Below, one piece after another: positions 55,084-64,000 of a DNA stretch of 64,000 nucleotides; the first letter of the stretch is position 1, and each line of letters begins with the position of its first letter. Under the pieces are notes generated by a model. That model was not told the DNA's origin. It saw nothing but the letters and a program-made list of their open reading frames with translations, and did no database searches. This stretch comes from Accumulibacter sp003538495 (lineage in GTDB: Bacteria; Pseudomonadota; Gammaproteobacteria; Burkholderiales; Rhodocyclaceae): positions 62,001 to 126,000 of the forward strand of contig NZ_JAPUVQ010000148.1 in assembly GCF_029255145.1 (NCBI RefSeq). Direction: 5' to 3'. The position numbers and the translations under genes were made by a program.

Positions 55084-56418
55084 CTACTGCTCCAGTGCCT
55101 GCACGGCGCGCCGCAATACCTCGCCGAGCAGCAACGAGGCGAGCACCAGTCCGAGCAGCGAGGCCAGCCAGAAGCCGGCGGCGCCCATCGGCTGGCGGGC
55201 GTGAAAGGCCAGCCACCAGCCGCCGAACAGGCCGATGCCCCAGAAGCAGACGAGGTGTACCAGCATCGGCACGAAGGTAATCTTGTAGCCTCGCAGTGCG
55301 TGCGCGGCGATCGTCTGCACGGCGTCGAAAAGCTGGTACAGGGCGACGTAGCCGACCAGCGTCAGCGCCACCGCCTGTACCGCCGGGTCATCGGTGTAGG
55401 CCGCCGTCAGCGGCGCGGCGATCAGCCACAGCAACACGCCGAGCAGCGTCGAGAGGGCGCCGGCCAGCAGCAGGCCGGCGCCGACCGAGCACTCGGCCCG
55501 TCGCCAGTCACGCGCGCCAGCAGCCTGGCCGACCTGCGCCAGGGTGGCGATGGCCAGCGCCAGCGGCAACATGTAGCAGATTGCCGCCAGGTTGGCGACG
55601 ATGCGGTGGCCGGCGACGACCGTCGCGCCAAGTTGCGCGACGAACAGCGCCATCAGCGTGAACGAGGAAATCTCGACGAAGTTGGAGAAGCCCATCGGCA
55701 GGCCAAGGCGCAGCAGTGCGCCCAGCGGCCGGCGCCGCGGCAGCTGCCAGCCGGCGAGCAGGCGGTAAGGCTGCAAGGCCCTGGCGAAGCACAGGTAGCC
55801 GCTGGCGCAGAGCATCGAGAACCAGCTGACAGCGGCATTCGACACGCCGCAGCCGCGGACACCGAGGGCTTCGCCGCCCCACTGTCCGGTGACCAGCGAC
55901 CACGCCAGCAGACCGTGCAGCAGCGTACTGCCGAGGCTGATCAGCAGCAGCGGCCGTGGTCTGCCCAGGGCATTGCAGAAGGCATGGAAGGTCCGGTAGA
56001 AGAGCACCGCCGGCATGCCGATGGCGAGCATCGCCAGGTAGTCGCGGGCCTTGTCCTCGACCGCCGGGTCGATCCGCGACAGCGCGAACAGCGGCGCCGG
56101 GTGCAAGAGAATATAGACCCCCGGCGCCGCCAGCAGCAGCGCCAGCCACCACGCTTGCTGCAGCGCGGCGGCGATCTCCGCCTGCCGGCCGGCGCCCTGC
56201 AGGTGGGCGACGGTCGGTGCGATCGCCTGCAGAATGCCGGCCAGGGCGAAGAGCACCGAGATGTAGATGCCGCCGCCGACCGCTACCGCCGCCAGATCAT
56301 CGGTCCCGTAGTGGCCAAGCAGGGCGGTGTCGATGATCATCATCCCCATCGACGCCAGCTGCGCGATCAGGATCGGCGTCGCGTGCGCGACAATCAGACG
56401 GGACTGCTGGGCGAACAT
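55084..56418 (-). CDS. MATE family multidrug/cation efflux transporter (NorM type)
   Basis: MATE transporters expel cationic drugs and metabolites in exchange for Na+ or H+. The 444-aa protein has twelve hydrophobic segments in two related halves. The family text QLASMGMMIIDTALLGHYG is near the N terminus, GRPRPLLLISL in the middle, and the second-half repeat MGFSNFVEISSFTLMALFVAQ follows. Substrate cannot be told. It is a single gene: 170 nt without features lie on one side and the divergent yciB promoter region on the other. Confidence 0.94.
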   Translation of the reverse strand: MFAQQSRLIVAHATPILIAQLASMGMMIIDTALLGHYGTDDLAAVAVGGGIYISVLFALAGILQAIAPTVAHLQGAGRQAEIAAALQQAWWLALLLAAPGVYILLHPAPLFALSRIDPAVEDKARDYLAMLAIGMPAVLFYRTFHAFCNALGRPRPLLLISLGSTLLHGLLAWSLVTGQWGGEALGVRGCGVSNAAVSWFSMLCASGYLCFARALQPYRLLAGWQLPRRRPLGALLRLGLPMGFSNFVEISSFTLMALFVAQLGATVVAGHRIVANLAAICYMLPLALAIATLAQVGQAAGARDWRRAECSVGAGLLLAGALSTLLGVLLWLIAAPLTAAYTDDPAVQAVALTLVGYVALYQLFDAVQTIAAHALRGYKITFVPMLVHLVCFWGIGLFGGWWLAFHARQPMGAAGFWLASLLGLVLASLLLGEVLRRAVQALEQ

Positions 56419-56603
56419 CGGCGGGAAAGCGGTTCGGGGCCGCCAAGGCTACCCGATTTTGCCCCGAGTGGGGCCCCGCTTTGAAAGATGCGCCCGGATC
56501 TACTGGCGTTTGGCCTTTGGGCATCAGGGCAACGACAAAATGCCTGCAGCCAGCGGCGCCGCCGCTTGCGAAGCCATCGAGACCGCCAGAATGCGACGGA
56601 GCA

Positions 56604-56633
56604 TGGACAGCAGGCGGTCAAATCGGCAATAAT
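56604..56633 (+). promoter_or_regulatory. Probable sigma-70 promoter of yciB-yciI-bolA
   Basis: TGGACA (56604-56609), an 18-nt spacer and AATAAT (56628-56633) each miss the consensus by one base. Transcription would start near 56640, 20 nt before the yciB ATG. Confidence 0.5.
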
Positions 56634-56659
56634 CAGCGGATATTTTGGCGGCATCGGCC

Positions 56660-57193
56660 ATGAAGTTTCTCTTCGATCTCTTCCCTGTCATCCTTTTCTT
56701 TATCGCCTACAAGGCGGCGGACATCTATGTCGCGACCGGGGTGGCGATCGCCGCCAGTTTCGCGCAGATCGGCTGGCTGTGGTTTCGCGGCCGCAAGATC
56801 GATACCATGCTCTGGGTCAGTCTGGTGGTGATCACCGTCTTCGGCGGGATGACCCTGATCCTGCACGATGAAGCGTTCATCAAGTGGAAGCCGACGATTC
56901 TCTACTGGGCGTTTGCCGCGGTGCTGCTGGGCGGCATGCTGTTCATGAAAAAGAACCTGATCCGCACCTTGCTGGCCGAGCAGATGGAATTGCCGGAGGT
57001 CGCCTGGAGCAGGCTCAACTGGTCATGGATCGGCTTCTTTCTGTTGATGGGGGTCGCCAATCTGGTGGTGGCGCTCAACTTTTCCACCGACGACTGGGTC
57101 AACTTCAAGCTCTTCGGCGCCACCGGGCTGATGCTGGTCTTTGTCCTCGTGCAAGGGGTGCTGCTATCGAAATACATGGAGGAGAAGAAATGA
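56660..57193 (+). CDS. yciB: Inner-membrane septation protein A (YciB/IspZ)
   Basis: YciB is a membrane protein tied to cell envelope synthesis and division. The 177-aa product starts MKFLFDLFPVILFFIAYKAA and has five membrane helices. The conserved KWKPTILYWAFA and ALNFSTDDWVNFKLFG segments are both typical. Length is as usual. The stop overlaps the yciI start (ATGA). Confidence 0.96.
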   Translation: MKFLFDLFPVILFFIAYKAADIYVATGVAIAASFAQIGWLWFRGRKIDTMLWVSLVVITVFGGMTLILHDEAFIKWKPTILYWAFAAVLLGGMLFMKKNLIRTLLAEQMELPEVAWSRLNWSWIGFFLLMGVANLVVALNFSTDDWVNFKLFGATGLMLVFVLVQGVLLSKYMEEKK

Positions 57194-57495
57194 TGCTTTA
57201 CGCCATCGTCGGCGAAGACCGTCCGGAGTCGCTGGCCGATCGTCTCGCCGCCCGGCCGGCGCACGTCGGGCGGCTGAAGGCCCTGCAGGACGAGGGTCGC
57301 CTGCTGCTGGCCGGCCCCTTCCCGGCGATCGATTCCCCTGACCCCGGACCGGCCGGTTTCTCGGGCAGCCTGATCGTCGCCGAGTTCGCGTCACTCGCGG
57401 CGGCGCAGGCGTGGGCCGACGCCGACCCCTACGTCGCCGCCGGGGTCTACCAGGCGGTCACCGTCAAGCCGTTCAAGAAAGCTCTGCCGGCGTGA
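57190..57495 (+). CDS. yciI: YciI family protein
   Basis: The 101-aa product begins with tandem ATG codons, the first overlapping the yciB stop. It has the YciI/ferredoxin-like fold signature: MLYAIVGEDRPES, HVGRLKALQDEGRLLLAGPF and the C-terminal DPYVAAGVYQAVTVKPF. The conserved His and Asp of the putative active site are present. The enzymatic role is unknown for most members. It is GTGA-coupled to bolA, a set common in betaproteobacteria. Confidence 0.95.
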   Translation: MMLYAIVGEDRPESLADRLAARPAHVGRLKALQDEGRLLLAGPFPAIDSPDPGPAGFSGSLIVAEFASLAAAQAWADADPYVAAGVYQAVTVKPFKKALPA

Positions 57496-57809
57496 GCGAT
57501 GCGCAAGGCGCCGCTCTTGCCGCCGACCGCGAGGCGATCATCCGCCAGCGACTCGCCGTCCTGGCGCCGGTTCGCCTGGAACTGATCGACGATTCGGCGC
57601 GGCACGCTGGTCATCAAGGCGCCAAGGGGGGCGGCGGTCATTATCGGCTGCTGATCGTCTCGCCGGAGTTTGCCGGCCAGAAACGTCTGGTCCGCCACCG
57701 CATGGTTCACGAAGCACTCGGCGAACTGATGAGCGGCCGGATTCACGCCCTGAGCATCCAGGCGCTGAGCCCCGAGGAAGTCACCGCGACCGCTTCGACC
57801 GGCTCCTGA
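57492..57809 (+). CDS. bolA: BolA family protein
   Basis: BolA proteins work with monothiol glutaredoxins in iron-sulfur handling and affect cell shape. The GTG at 57492 overlaps the yciI stop and gives 105 aa. The class-II KH-like fold shows RQRLAVLAPVRLELIDDSARHAGH, HYRLLIVSPEFAGQKRLVRH and the invariant RHRMVHEALGELM. The conserved His residues for cluster binding are kept. Reading frame 57411-57491 upstream is part of yciI in another phase. Confidence 0.95.
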   Translation: MSDAQGAALAADREAIIRQRLAVLAPVRLELIDDSARHAGHQGAKGGGGHYRLLIVSPEFAGQKRLVRHRMVHEALGELMSGRIHALSIQALSPEEVTATASTGS

Positions 57810-57863
57810 TCAAGGCAGCGCATTACCCCGTTCCATCCCATCCCACCTGAAGGAAAGAAAGAC

Positions 57864-58661
57864 ATGCACAAACTCTCCAAGCTGGCCAGCGCGCTGCTGC
57901 TCGGCGCAGTGATCTCGCTGCCCGCGGTCGCCGCCGAAAAGGGCAAGACCGGCACCCTGGCGACCGTGAACGGCGTTGCCATCTCGCAGACCGTCGCCAA
58001 CGCCTTCCTCGCCGAACAGGAGGCGCAGGGCGCGGCCGACACGCCGGAACTGAAGAATGCCATCCGCGAAGAGCTGATCCGCCGCGAATTGCTGGTCCAG
58101 CAGGCGAAGAAGATGGGTCTCGACAAGAATCCCGACGTTGCCGCGCAGGCCGATCTGGCGCGGCAGGCGATCTTCATCCGGGCCTTCGTCCAGGACTACG
58201 TCAAGAAGCATCCGATCAGCGAAGAGCAGGTCAAGGCCGCGTATGATCGGCTCAAGGCGCAGATGGGCAGCACCGAGTACAAGCTGCGCCATATTCTGGT
58301 CGAGAAGGAAGACGACGCCAAGCTGATCATCGTCAACCTCAAGAAGGGTGCCAAGTTCGAAGATCTGGCCAAGCAGTCCAAGGACCCCGGTTCGCGTGAA
58401 AAAGGCGGTGACCTCGGCTGGACCAGCACCGCCAGTTTCGTCAAGCCCTTCGGCGATGCGGTCACCGGGCTGGGCAAGGGCAAGTACACGGAAACACCGG
58501 TCAAGACCGATTTCGGCTATCACGTGATCCTGCTCGAGGACAGCCGCCCGCTGACCCCGCCAGCTTTCGACCAGGTCAAGCAGCAGTTGTCGCAGCGCCT
58601 GCAGCAGGAGCAGATCCAGAAACTGGTGAGCGATCTGCGCGCGAAGGCAAAGGTCGAGTAG
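57864..58661 (+). CDS. Secreted parvulin-type peptidyl-prolyl isomerase
   Basis: This periplasmic isomerase/chaperone helps outer-membrane and secreted proteins fold. The 265-aa precursor has a signal peptide (LASALLLGAVISLPAVAA), then a SurA/PrsA-like helical N domain. One parvulin domain (about 130-225) has YKLRHILVEKEDDAK and FVKPFGDAV plus GYHVILLEDSRP. The C-terminal helix is Gln-rich. AAGGAAAG precedes the ATG. It lies 54 nt after bolA and is closed by a strong terminator. It is PpiC/PrsA-like, not SurA itself (only one parvulin domain). Confidence 0.94.
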   Translation: MHKLSKLASALLLGAVISLPAVAAEKGKTGTLATVNGVAISQTVANAFLAEQEAQGAADTPELKNAIREELIRRELLVQQAKKMGLDKNPDVAAQADLARQAIFIRAFVQDYVKKHPISEEQVKAAYDRLKAQMGSTEYKLRHILVEKEDDAKLIIVNLKKGAKFEDLAKQSKDPGSREKGGDLGWTSTASFVKPFGDAVTGLGKGKYTETPVKTDFGYHVILLEDSRPLTPPAFDQVKQQLSQRLQQEQIQKLVSDLRAKAKVE

Positions 58662-58710
58662 GCCACCAGCGGCTCACCAGCCCAGGCAGCCAGCGGTTGC
58701 CAGGCGAAAA

Positions 58711-58740
58711 GGCGCCGGCTCAGCTGGCGTCTTTTTTTTT
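58711..58740 (+). terminator. Intrinsic terminator after the parvulin gene
   Basis: GCGCCGGC (58712-58719) pairs with GCTGGCGT (58723-58730) over 8 bp (two G-T pairs) around TCA, followed by C and nine T. It ends the yciB-to-parvulin transcript and faces purL. Confidence 0.85.
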
Positions 58741-58789
58741 GCGGGTGCCGGGTGCGAAGCGAGCGGCCGTCGCCCGCCTGGGCAGTGGT

Positions 58790-61700
58790 TCAACCCACCC
58801 AGCGCCGCGCGTTGCGAAAGATCCGCAGCCACGGCGAGTCGTGCCAGCCGCGCGCCTCCCAGTCGGCCGGGTGCCAGGACATCTGGACGCTGCGGAAGAC
58901 GCGCTCCGGGTGCGGCATCATGATCGAGAAACGGCCGTCGACGGTGGTCACCGCAGTGATCCCGGCCGGCGAACCGTTGGGATTGTACGGGTAGACCTCG
59001 CTCGGCTGGCCGGCATGGTCGATGTAGCGCATGGCGACCAGCGCGCGTGCCTGCTGCGTGGCCGAGGCGAAGACTGCGCGGCCCTCGCCGTGCGAGACGA
59101 CCACCGGCAGGCGGCTGCCGGCCATGCCGGCAAAGAAGATCGACGGCGACGCCGGCACCTCGACCATCGACAGGCGCGCTTCGAACTGCTCGACCCGGTT
59201 GCGCTCGAAGCGCGGCCAGGCGTCGGCGCCGGGGATCATTTCGTGCAGCGCACTCATCATCTGGCAGCCATTGCAGACGCCCAGGGCGAAGGTGTCGGGG
59301 CGCGCGAAGAAAGCCGAGAAACTGTCCCGCGCGCGCTCGTTGAAGAGGATCGTCCTGGCCCAGCCCTGGCCGGCGCCGAGCACGTCGCCGTACGAGAAGC
59401 CGCCGCAGGCGACGGCGCCGGTGAAGTCGGCGAGCGCCACGCGACCAGCGAGGATGTCGCTCATGTGCACGTCGATGGCGGCAAAACCGGCGCGATCGAA
59501 GGCCGCAGCCATCTCGACATGGCCGTTGACGCCCTGTTCGCGCAGGATCGCGACGCGCGGGCGGGCGCCGGTGTTGAGCATTGGCGCGGCGACATCATCG
59601 CTCGGGTCGAAACTGAGCGTTACCGACAGGCCGCTGTCGGTGGGGTCGACAATCCGGTCGTACTCCTGTTGCGCGCATTCCGGGTTGTCGCGCAGTTGCT
59701 GCATCCGGAAACTGGTCTCCGACCAGGCGCGCTGCAACTCGACGCGCGGCACGCCGAGTACCGCCCTGGCATTGCGGATGATCCGGATCTGGTCCCAGCG
59801 GTTGGGGGTGCCGATGAACTGCGTGCACCTGCCCAGCCCGGCGGCGCGCAAGACGGTCATCACCCGGCCGCGCTCGGCGCGGCGAATCTGGACCACAGCG
59901 CCGAGTTCCTCGCTGAACAGGGCGCGCATCAACAGCTCGAAGGAGCGGCCGGCGAGCAGGTCGGGCCGCTTCTCGTTGCCGTCGACGTCGTTGCTCAGCG
60001 GGTCGTAGCAGAGGCCGTCGGTGTCGATCGAAACGCCGCAATGGGCCGCGAAAGCCATCTCGCAAATGGTCGCGAAGAGGCCCCCGTCGGAGCGGTCGTG
60101 GTAGGCGAGCAACAGATTGTCGCTCGCCAGTTGTCGTATGGCGGTGAACAAGGCCGCCAGCCGCGCCGGATCGTCGACGTCCGGCGGCTCGCTGCCGGTG
60201 GCGTTGAACACCTGCGCCAGCGCCGAACCGCCGAGGCGGTTGCGGCCGTCACCGAGGTCGATCAGCAGCAGGTCGGTTTCGCCGGCGTCGAGCACCAGTT
60301 GCGGGGTCAGCGTCCGGCGCGCGTCCTGCACGCGCGCGAAAGCGGTGACGATCAGCGACAGCGGCGAGACCACCTGCTTCGGCACGCCTCGCTGCGCGCC
60401 GCTGTTCTCCTGCCAGGCGGTCCGCATCGACAGCGAATCCTTGCCGACCGGGATCGCCACGCCGATCTGCTGGCAGAGGTCGGAGACCGCGCGGACGGTG
60501 TCGAACAGGCACGCGTCCTCGCCGCGGAAACCGGCGGCGGCCATCCAGTTGGCCGACAACTTGACGTCGCCGAGCGTCGCGATGCCAGCGGCGGCGATAT
60601 TGGTCAGCGCCTCGCCGATCGCCATCCGCCCGGAGGCGGGTCCGTCGAGCACCGCCAGCGGTGTGCGTTCGCCGATCGCGAAGGCTTCGCCGAGGTAGCC
60701 GTCGAACGCCATCAGCGTTACCGCCACGTCGGCGCACGGCACCTGCCACGGTCCGACCATCTGGTCGCGCGCGGTCAGGCCGCCGACCGAGCGGTCGCCG
60801 ATGGTGATCAGGAAAGTCTTGTCGGCGACCGACGGCAAGCGCAGGACGCGAAACGCCGCTTCCCTGAGTTCGACCGTCGTGGGGTCGAAAGGCACGGTCA
60901 GCGGCGGCAGATGCGTGGCCGTGCGGGTCATCCGCGGCGGTTTGCCGAGCAGCGCTTCCATGTCCATGTCGACCGGGTCGTTGCCGAAGTGGCGGTCGGT
61001 GACGACCAGCCGCTGGTCGCCGGTGGTCGCTCCAACGACCGCGAACGGGCAGCGCTCGCGTTCGCACAGCGCGGTGAATTCGGGCAGGCGGCCGGGTGCA
61101 ATGGCCAGCACGTAGCGTTCCTGCGCTTCGTTGCACCAGATCTCGGCCGGCGACATTCCCGGCTCTTCGATATTCACCGCGCGCAGCTCGAAACGCGCGC
61201 CGCAGCCGGCGCCGTGCGCGAGCTCAGGCAGCGCGTTGGCGATGCCGCCGGCGCCGACGTCGTGTATTGACAGAATCGGGTTGCCGTCGCCGGCAGGCGA
61301 ACCCATCTGCCAGCAGCGGTCGATGACTTCCTGCGCGCGCCGCTGGATTTCCGGGTTGCCGCGCTGCACCGACGCGAAGTCACGATCCTCGGAGTTGCTG
61401 CCGGTGCTCATCGAACTGGCGGCGCCGCCGCCCAGTCCGATCAGCATTCCCGGGCCGCCGATCTGGATCAGCAGCGTGCCGGCGGGCAGGGTGCTGGCCT
61501 TGAACGCCTGACTGGCGGCGATGCTGCCGACGCCGCCGGCGATCATGATCGGCTTGTGGTAGCCGCGCAGCAGCTCTTCGCCAGCGCTACCGGTGAGCTG
61601 CTCGTAGGTGCGGAAGTACCCCGCCAGGTTCGGGCGGCCGAACTCGTTGTTGAAGGCGGCCGCGCCGATCGGCCCTTCGAGCATGATCGCCAGTGGCGAA

Positions 61701-62794
61701 GCGATCCGTGCCGGCCGGCCGTAGCCGGCGGTGGCGGCTTCCCAAGGCTGTGCAGCATCCGGAATGTTGAGATTGGAGACCGTGAAACCGCACAGGCCGG
61801 CCTTCGGCTTCGAGCCGCGCCCGGTGGCGCCTTCATCGCGAATCTCGCCGCCGGAGCCGGTGGCTGCGCCCGGAAACGGCGAAATCGCGGTCGGGTGGTT
61901 GTGCGTCTCGACCTTGGCGAGGATGTGCGTCGGCGTTTGCTGGTAGCCATAGCGGCCATCGGGACCGGCATGGAACAGCGGCACGCTGGCGCCCTCGATC
62001 ACCGAGGAGTTGTCGGCGTAGGCGACGATCGTTCCCGCCGGGTGCGCCTGGTGCGTCTCGCGGATCATTCCGAACAGCGTTTCGCTGCGCGGCTGCCCGT
62101 CGATCACCCACGAGGCGTTGAAGATCTTGTGCCGGCAGTGCTCGGAGTTGGCCTGCGCGAACATCATCAGTTCAACGTCGGTGGGATTGCGCTGCGCCTC
62201 GACGAACAGCGCGACGAGGTAATCGACTTCGTCGTCGGACAGGGCCAGCCCCAGTCGCTGGTTGGCTTCGGCCAGCGCGGCGCGGCCGCCGGCCAGCAGG
62301 TCGACGCTGGCCAGGGGCTGCGGCGCAAAGTGGCGGAACAGCTCGGCGGCCTGCGCGAAGTCTTCGAGCACGGTTTCCAGCATGCGGTCGTGGAGCAGCG
62401 CCGCGACTTCTTCCAGTTCGGTCGCCGCCAACGGGCGCTTGCCGGCGTCGATCCGGTAGGCGATGCCGCGCTCGATGCGTTCGATCGCTGCCAGGCCGCT
62501 GTTCCAGGCGATTTCGGTCGCCTTCGACGACCATGGCGAGATGGTCCCGAGTCGCGGTGTGACCAGGAACAGCTTGCCGCTGCCGGCGCTAGCTTCTGCG
62601 GGGCGTTCTTCGAACAGCACCGCCAGTTGCCGGCGCTCGGCATCGCTCAGCGCGCGGCGCGTGGCGGCAAAGTGCCAGTATTCGGCGGCGGCGATGCGCG
62701 CTCTCGGGACGGCGGCCGCGACGCGTTGCTGCAGGCCTTGCAGGCGGAAGGACGAGAACGCGGGAGCCCCGCGGAGAAGAAGGATGTCGGCCAT
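58790..62794 (-). CDS. purL: Phosphoribosylformylglycinamidine synthase PurL (single-chain)
   Basis: PurL makes FGAM from FGAR, glutamine and ATP in purine synthesis. The ATG at 62794 gives 1334 aa starting MADILLLRGAPAFSSFRL, close to the family opening; an ATG 33 nt upstream is possible. N-terminal PurS-like part, a linker, two AIRS-type ATP domains (motifs MMFAQANSEHCRHKIFN, LAKVETHNHPTAISPFPGAATG) and a C-terminal glutaminase are in order. The glutaminase nucleophile lies in ALGVCNGCQMM; its His and Glu lie in a later PHPERVF. It is the large gammaproteobacterial/betaproteobacterial type. A TATAAT lies 61 nt upstream. Confidence 0.97.
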   Translation of the reverse strand: MADILLLRGAPAFSSFRLQGLQQRVAAAVPRARIAAAEYWHFAATRRALSDAERRQLAVLFEERPAEASAGSGKLFLVTPRLGTISPWSSKATEIAWNSGLAAIERIERGIAYRIDAGKRPLAATELEEVAALLHDRMLETVLEDFAQAAELFRHFAPQPLASVDLLAGGRAALAEANQRLGLALSDDEVDYLVALFVEAQRNPTDVELMMFAQANSEHCRHKIFNASWVIDGQPRSETLFGMIRETHQAHPAGTIVAYADNSSVIEGASVPLFHAGPDGRYGYQQTPTHILAKVETHNHPTAISPFPGAATGSGGEIRDEGATGRGSKPKAGLCGFTVSNLNIPDAAQPWEAATAGYGRPARIASPLAIMLEGPIGAAAFNNEFGRPNLAGYFRTYEQLTGSAGEELLRGYHKPIMIAGGVGSIAASQAFKASTLPAGTLLIQIGGPGMLIGLGGGAASSMSTGSNSEDRDFASVQRGNPEIQRRAQEVIDRCWQMGSPAGDGNPILSIHDVGAGGIANALPELAHGAGCGARFELRAVNIEEPGMSPAEIWCNEAQERYVLAIAPGRLPEFTALCERERCPFAVVGATTGDQRLVVTDRHFGNDPVDMDMEALLGKPPRMTRTATHLPPLTVPFDPTTVELREAAFRVLRLPSVADKTFLITIGDRSVGGLTARDQMVGPWQVPCADVAVTLMAFDGYLGEAFAIGERTPLAVLDGPASGRMAIGEALTNIAAAGIATLGDVKLSANWMAAAGFRGEDACLFDTVRAVSDLCQQIGVAIPVGKDSLSMRTAWQENSGAQRGVPKQVVSPLSLIVTAFARVQDARRTLTPQLVLDAGETDLLLIDLGDGRNRLGGSALAQVFNATGSEPPDVDDPARLAALFTAIRQLASDNLLLAYHDRSDGGLFATICEMAFAAHCGVSIDTDGLCYDPLSNDVDGNEKRPDLLAGRSFELLMRALFSEELGAVVQIRRAERGRVMTVLRAAGLGRCTQFIGTPNRWDQIRIIRNARAVLGVPRVELQRAWSETSFRMQQLRDNPECAQQEYDRIVDPTDSGLSVTLSFDPSDDVAAPMLNTGARPRVAILREQGVNGHVEMAAAFDRAGFAAIDVHMSDILAGRVALADFTGAVACGGFSYGDVLGAGQGWARTILFNERARDSFSAFFARPDTFALGVCNGCQMMSALHEMIPGADAWPRFERNRVEQFEARLSMVEVPASPSIFFAGMAGSRLPVVVSHGEGRAVFASATQQARALVAMRYIDHAGQPSEVYPYNPNGSPAGITAVTTVDGRFSIMMPHPERVFRSVQMSWHPADWEARGWHDSPWLRIFRNARRWVG

Positions 62795-62854
62795 GGCGCG
62801 CTGAAAGAGGGGCAGGCAAAGCTGCATGGAAGGAGATGGCTGGCGGCAGGCGCG

Positions 62855-62860
62855 ATTATA
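62855..62860 (-). promoter_or_regulatory. Possible -10 box of purL
   Basis: A perfect TATAAT on the minus strand, the only AT-rich spot in a very GC-rich gap, would give a start near 62848 and a leader of about 54 nt. No recognisable -35 box lies 16-18 nt upstream. Confidence 0.35.
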
Positions 62861-63006
62861 GCCGACCGCGGCGCTGCGCCGCCGGTCTCCGCGGCCGCCC
62901 GGGCGGTGCCTCGGCAGCGGGTCCGCTGGGCCGGAGGCGCCGGGCGGAGCCTCCGGCGCCCCGGCAACTGGGCTAGAATCGCTTCGAAATCCTCGCTTGA
63001 CTGCCC

Positions 63007-63918
63007 GTGAAACTGTTCTATACCGATGTTTTCGTCCTGCCGCTGCCCGCCGGTCACCGCTTCCCGATGGCGAAGTACGCCCGTCTGCGCGAGCGCTTGC
63101 AGGCCTCGGGGGAATTCGGCGAGAGCGATTTCCGGACCCCGGCAGCTGCGAGCACCGAACAGCTCTGCCGCGCCCACGAGGCCAGCTACGTGGCCCGGGT
63201 CGGCGACGGCGAGCTGAGCGCCGCCGAGATCCGGCGCATCGGCTTTCCGTGGAGCCCGGCGATGGTCGAGCGTTCGCGGCGCTCGGCCGGGGCGACCATC
63301 GCCGCTTGCCGGGTGGCGCTGCACGAAGGCTGCGCGGTCAATCTGGCCGGTGGCACGCACCACGCGCACGCCGCCCACGGCGAGGGCTTCTGCGTCTTCA
63401 ACGACGCGGCGGTGGCGGCGCGCGTGTTGCAGGCCGAGGGCCTGGTGGAGCGCGTGGCGGTGGTCGATTGCGACGTCCACCAGGGCAATGGCACGGCCAG
63501 CATCTGTTCCGGCGACGCGAGCATCTTCACCTTTTCGATGCACGGTGCGCGCAACTTCCCGTTCGCCAAGGCGACCAGCGATCTCGATATCGAACTGCCC
63601 GATGGTACCGGCGACGAGGTCTACCTGCGGCACCTGGCGGCGGCGCTCGAACAGATCTTCGGCGACAGCCGCCCGGAACTGGTGATCTACCTGGCCGGCG
63701 CCGATCCCTACCACGACGACCGCCTCGGGCGCCTGGCGCTGAGCTTCGACGGCCTCGCCGCGCGCGACCAAATGGTCCTCGCCGCATGTCGCCGCCGGGG
63801 TGTGCCGGTGGCGATCGCGATGGCCGGCGGCTACGCGCGCCAGATCGACGATACGGTCAGCATCCACAGCCGGACGGTGCTCACCGCCCGGCACGTCTTC
63901 CATCCTCTTCTGGGCTAG
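63007..63918 (+). CDS. Histone deacetylase-like hydrolase
   Basis: Members of this family are zinc amidohydrolases (acetylpolyamine amidohydrolases, acetoin-utilisation and related proteins). The 303-aa product starts at GTG. It has LAGGTHHAHAAHGEGFCVFND with the paired active-site His, and VVDCDVHQGNGT with the metal-binding Asp and His. A second Asp lies in YLAGADPYHDD and the family Gly motif in AMAGGYA. All catalytic residues are kept. TAGAAT at 62974-62979 may be its -10 box. The substrate is unknown. Confidence 0.92.
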   Translation: MKLFYTDVFVLPLPAGHRFPMAKYARLRERLQASGEFGESDFRTPAAASTEQLCRAHEASYVARVGDGELSAAEIRRIGFPWSPAMVERSRRSAGATIAACRVALHEGCAVNLAGGTHHAHAAHGEGFCVFNDAAVAARVLQAEGLVERVAVVDCDVHQGNGTASICSGDASIFTFSMHGARNFPFAKATSDLDIELPDGTGDEVYLRHLAAALEQIFGDSRPELVIYLAGADPYHDDRLGRLALSFDGLAARDQMVLAACRRRGVPVAIAMAGGYARQIDDTVSIHSRTVLTARHVFHPLLG

Positions 63919-63927
63919 ACTCCGGCG

Positions 63928-64000
63928 ATGAACACCCCAATCCGCTCCGAACCACTCTACCGCGCCGCCGACCTGCGGCAAATCGAATCGCTTGCCGCCG
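63928..64000 (+). CDS. nnr: NAD(P)H-hydrate repair enzyme (YjeF/Nnr), N terminus only
   Basis: The gene is cut by the window end after 24 codons. The visible start, SEPLYRAADLRQIESLAA, matches the first helix of the YjeF N-terminal domain (NAD(P)HX epimerase), often written LYTAxQVRxxDxxAI. It starts 9 nt after the histone-deacetylase-like gene and is probably cotranscribed. The call rests on few residues. Confidence 0.7.
   Translation, partial: MNTPIRSEPLYRAADLRQIESLAA

Noticed and set aside
58697..61270. Plus-strand frame of 857 codons opposite purL
   Set aside because: It lies antisense to the conserved PurL sequence, overlaps a terminator at its start, and shows only low-complexity Arg/Ala/Gly/His text.

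Overview
The window is about 64 kb of dense, GC-rich DNA from a polarly flagellated betaproteobacterium. A relative of Rhodocyclales such as Candidatus Accumulibacter or Dechloromonas fits best, but this is inference: it rests on the two-piece, circularly permuted betaproteobacterial-type tmRNA (tag ANDERFAMAA), the flhF/flhG/fliA/motCD flagellar layout and the gene neighbours. No insertion sequence, CRISPR array, prophage, rRNA gene or conventional tRNA gene was seen.

Positions 1-37281 hold a nearly complete flagellar and chemotaxis locus. First come the end of cheZ and cheA, which close with an intrinsic terminator. Next is the export, placement and motor operon flhB-flhA-flhF-flhG-fliA-motC-motD. 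Convergent to it lie flgA and the flgM-flgN pair. A rightward flgBCDEFGHIJKL run (rod, hook, rings, junction) follows and ends in an uncharacterised lipoprotein gene. The leftward block fliF-G-H-I-J-K-L-M-N-O-P-Q-R (MS ring, switch, export gate) reads away from a divergent, rightward two-component pair of the FlrB/FlrC (FleS/FleR) type, with fliE after it. Sigma-54-like elements precede flgB, fliE and fliF, and a near-perfect sigma-28 element precedes flgMN. This agrees with a hierarchy in which FlrC with sigma-54 builds the basal body, and FliA with its antagonist FlgM times the late genes. Flagellin, the cap, the FlrA-type master regulator, cheY and cheW are not in the window.

Positions 37282-38850 carry ssrA in permuted form: the acceptor piece comes first, then only 4 nt, then the coding piece. 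A small orphan gene and a 539-nt gene-free stretch follow.

Positions 38851-46662 carry metabolic and ion-handling genes. A P-type cation ATPase is tightly linked to a phosphotransferase/AAA-kinase fusion. Also here are a CorA-like protein with a GMN motif, a fructosamine-kinase-like gene and a small alanine/lysine-rich lipoprotein.

Positions 46703-54913 are a signalling island on the minus strand. A secreted rhodanese-like protein that has lost both motif cysteines, a hybrid histidine kinase and a REC-PAS-GGDEF-EAL protein form a compact operon. Two further diguanylate cyclases follow, one fused to a hemerythrin domain.

Positions 55084-64000 are housekeeping: a MATE transporter, the translationally coupled yciB-yciI-bolA set followed by a secreted parvulin, a strong terminator, purL, a histone-deacetylase-like hydrolase and the start of a YjeF/Nnr gene cut by the window end.
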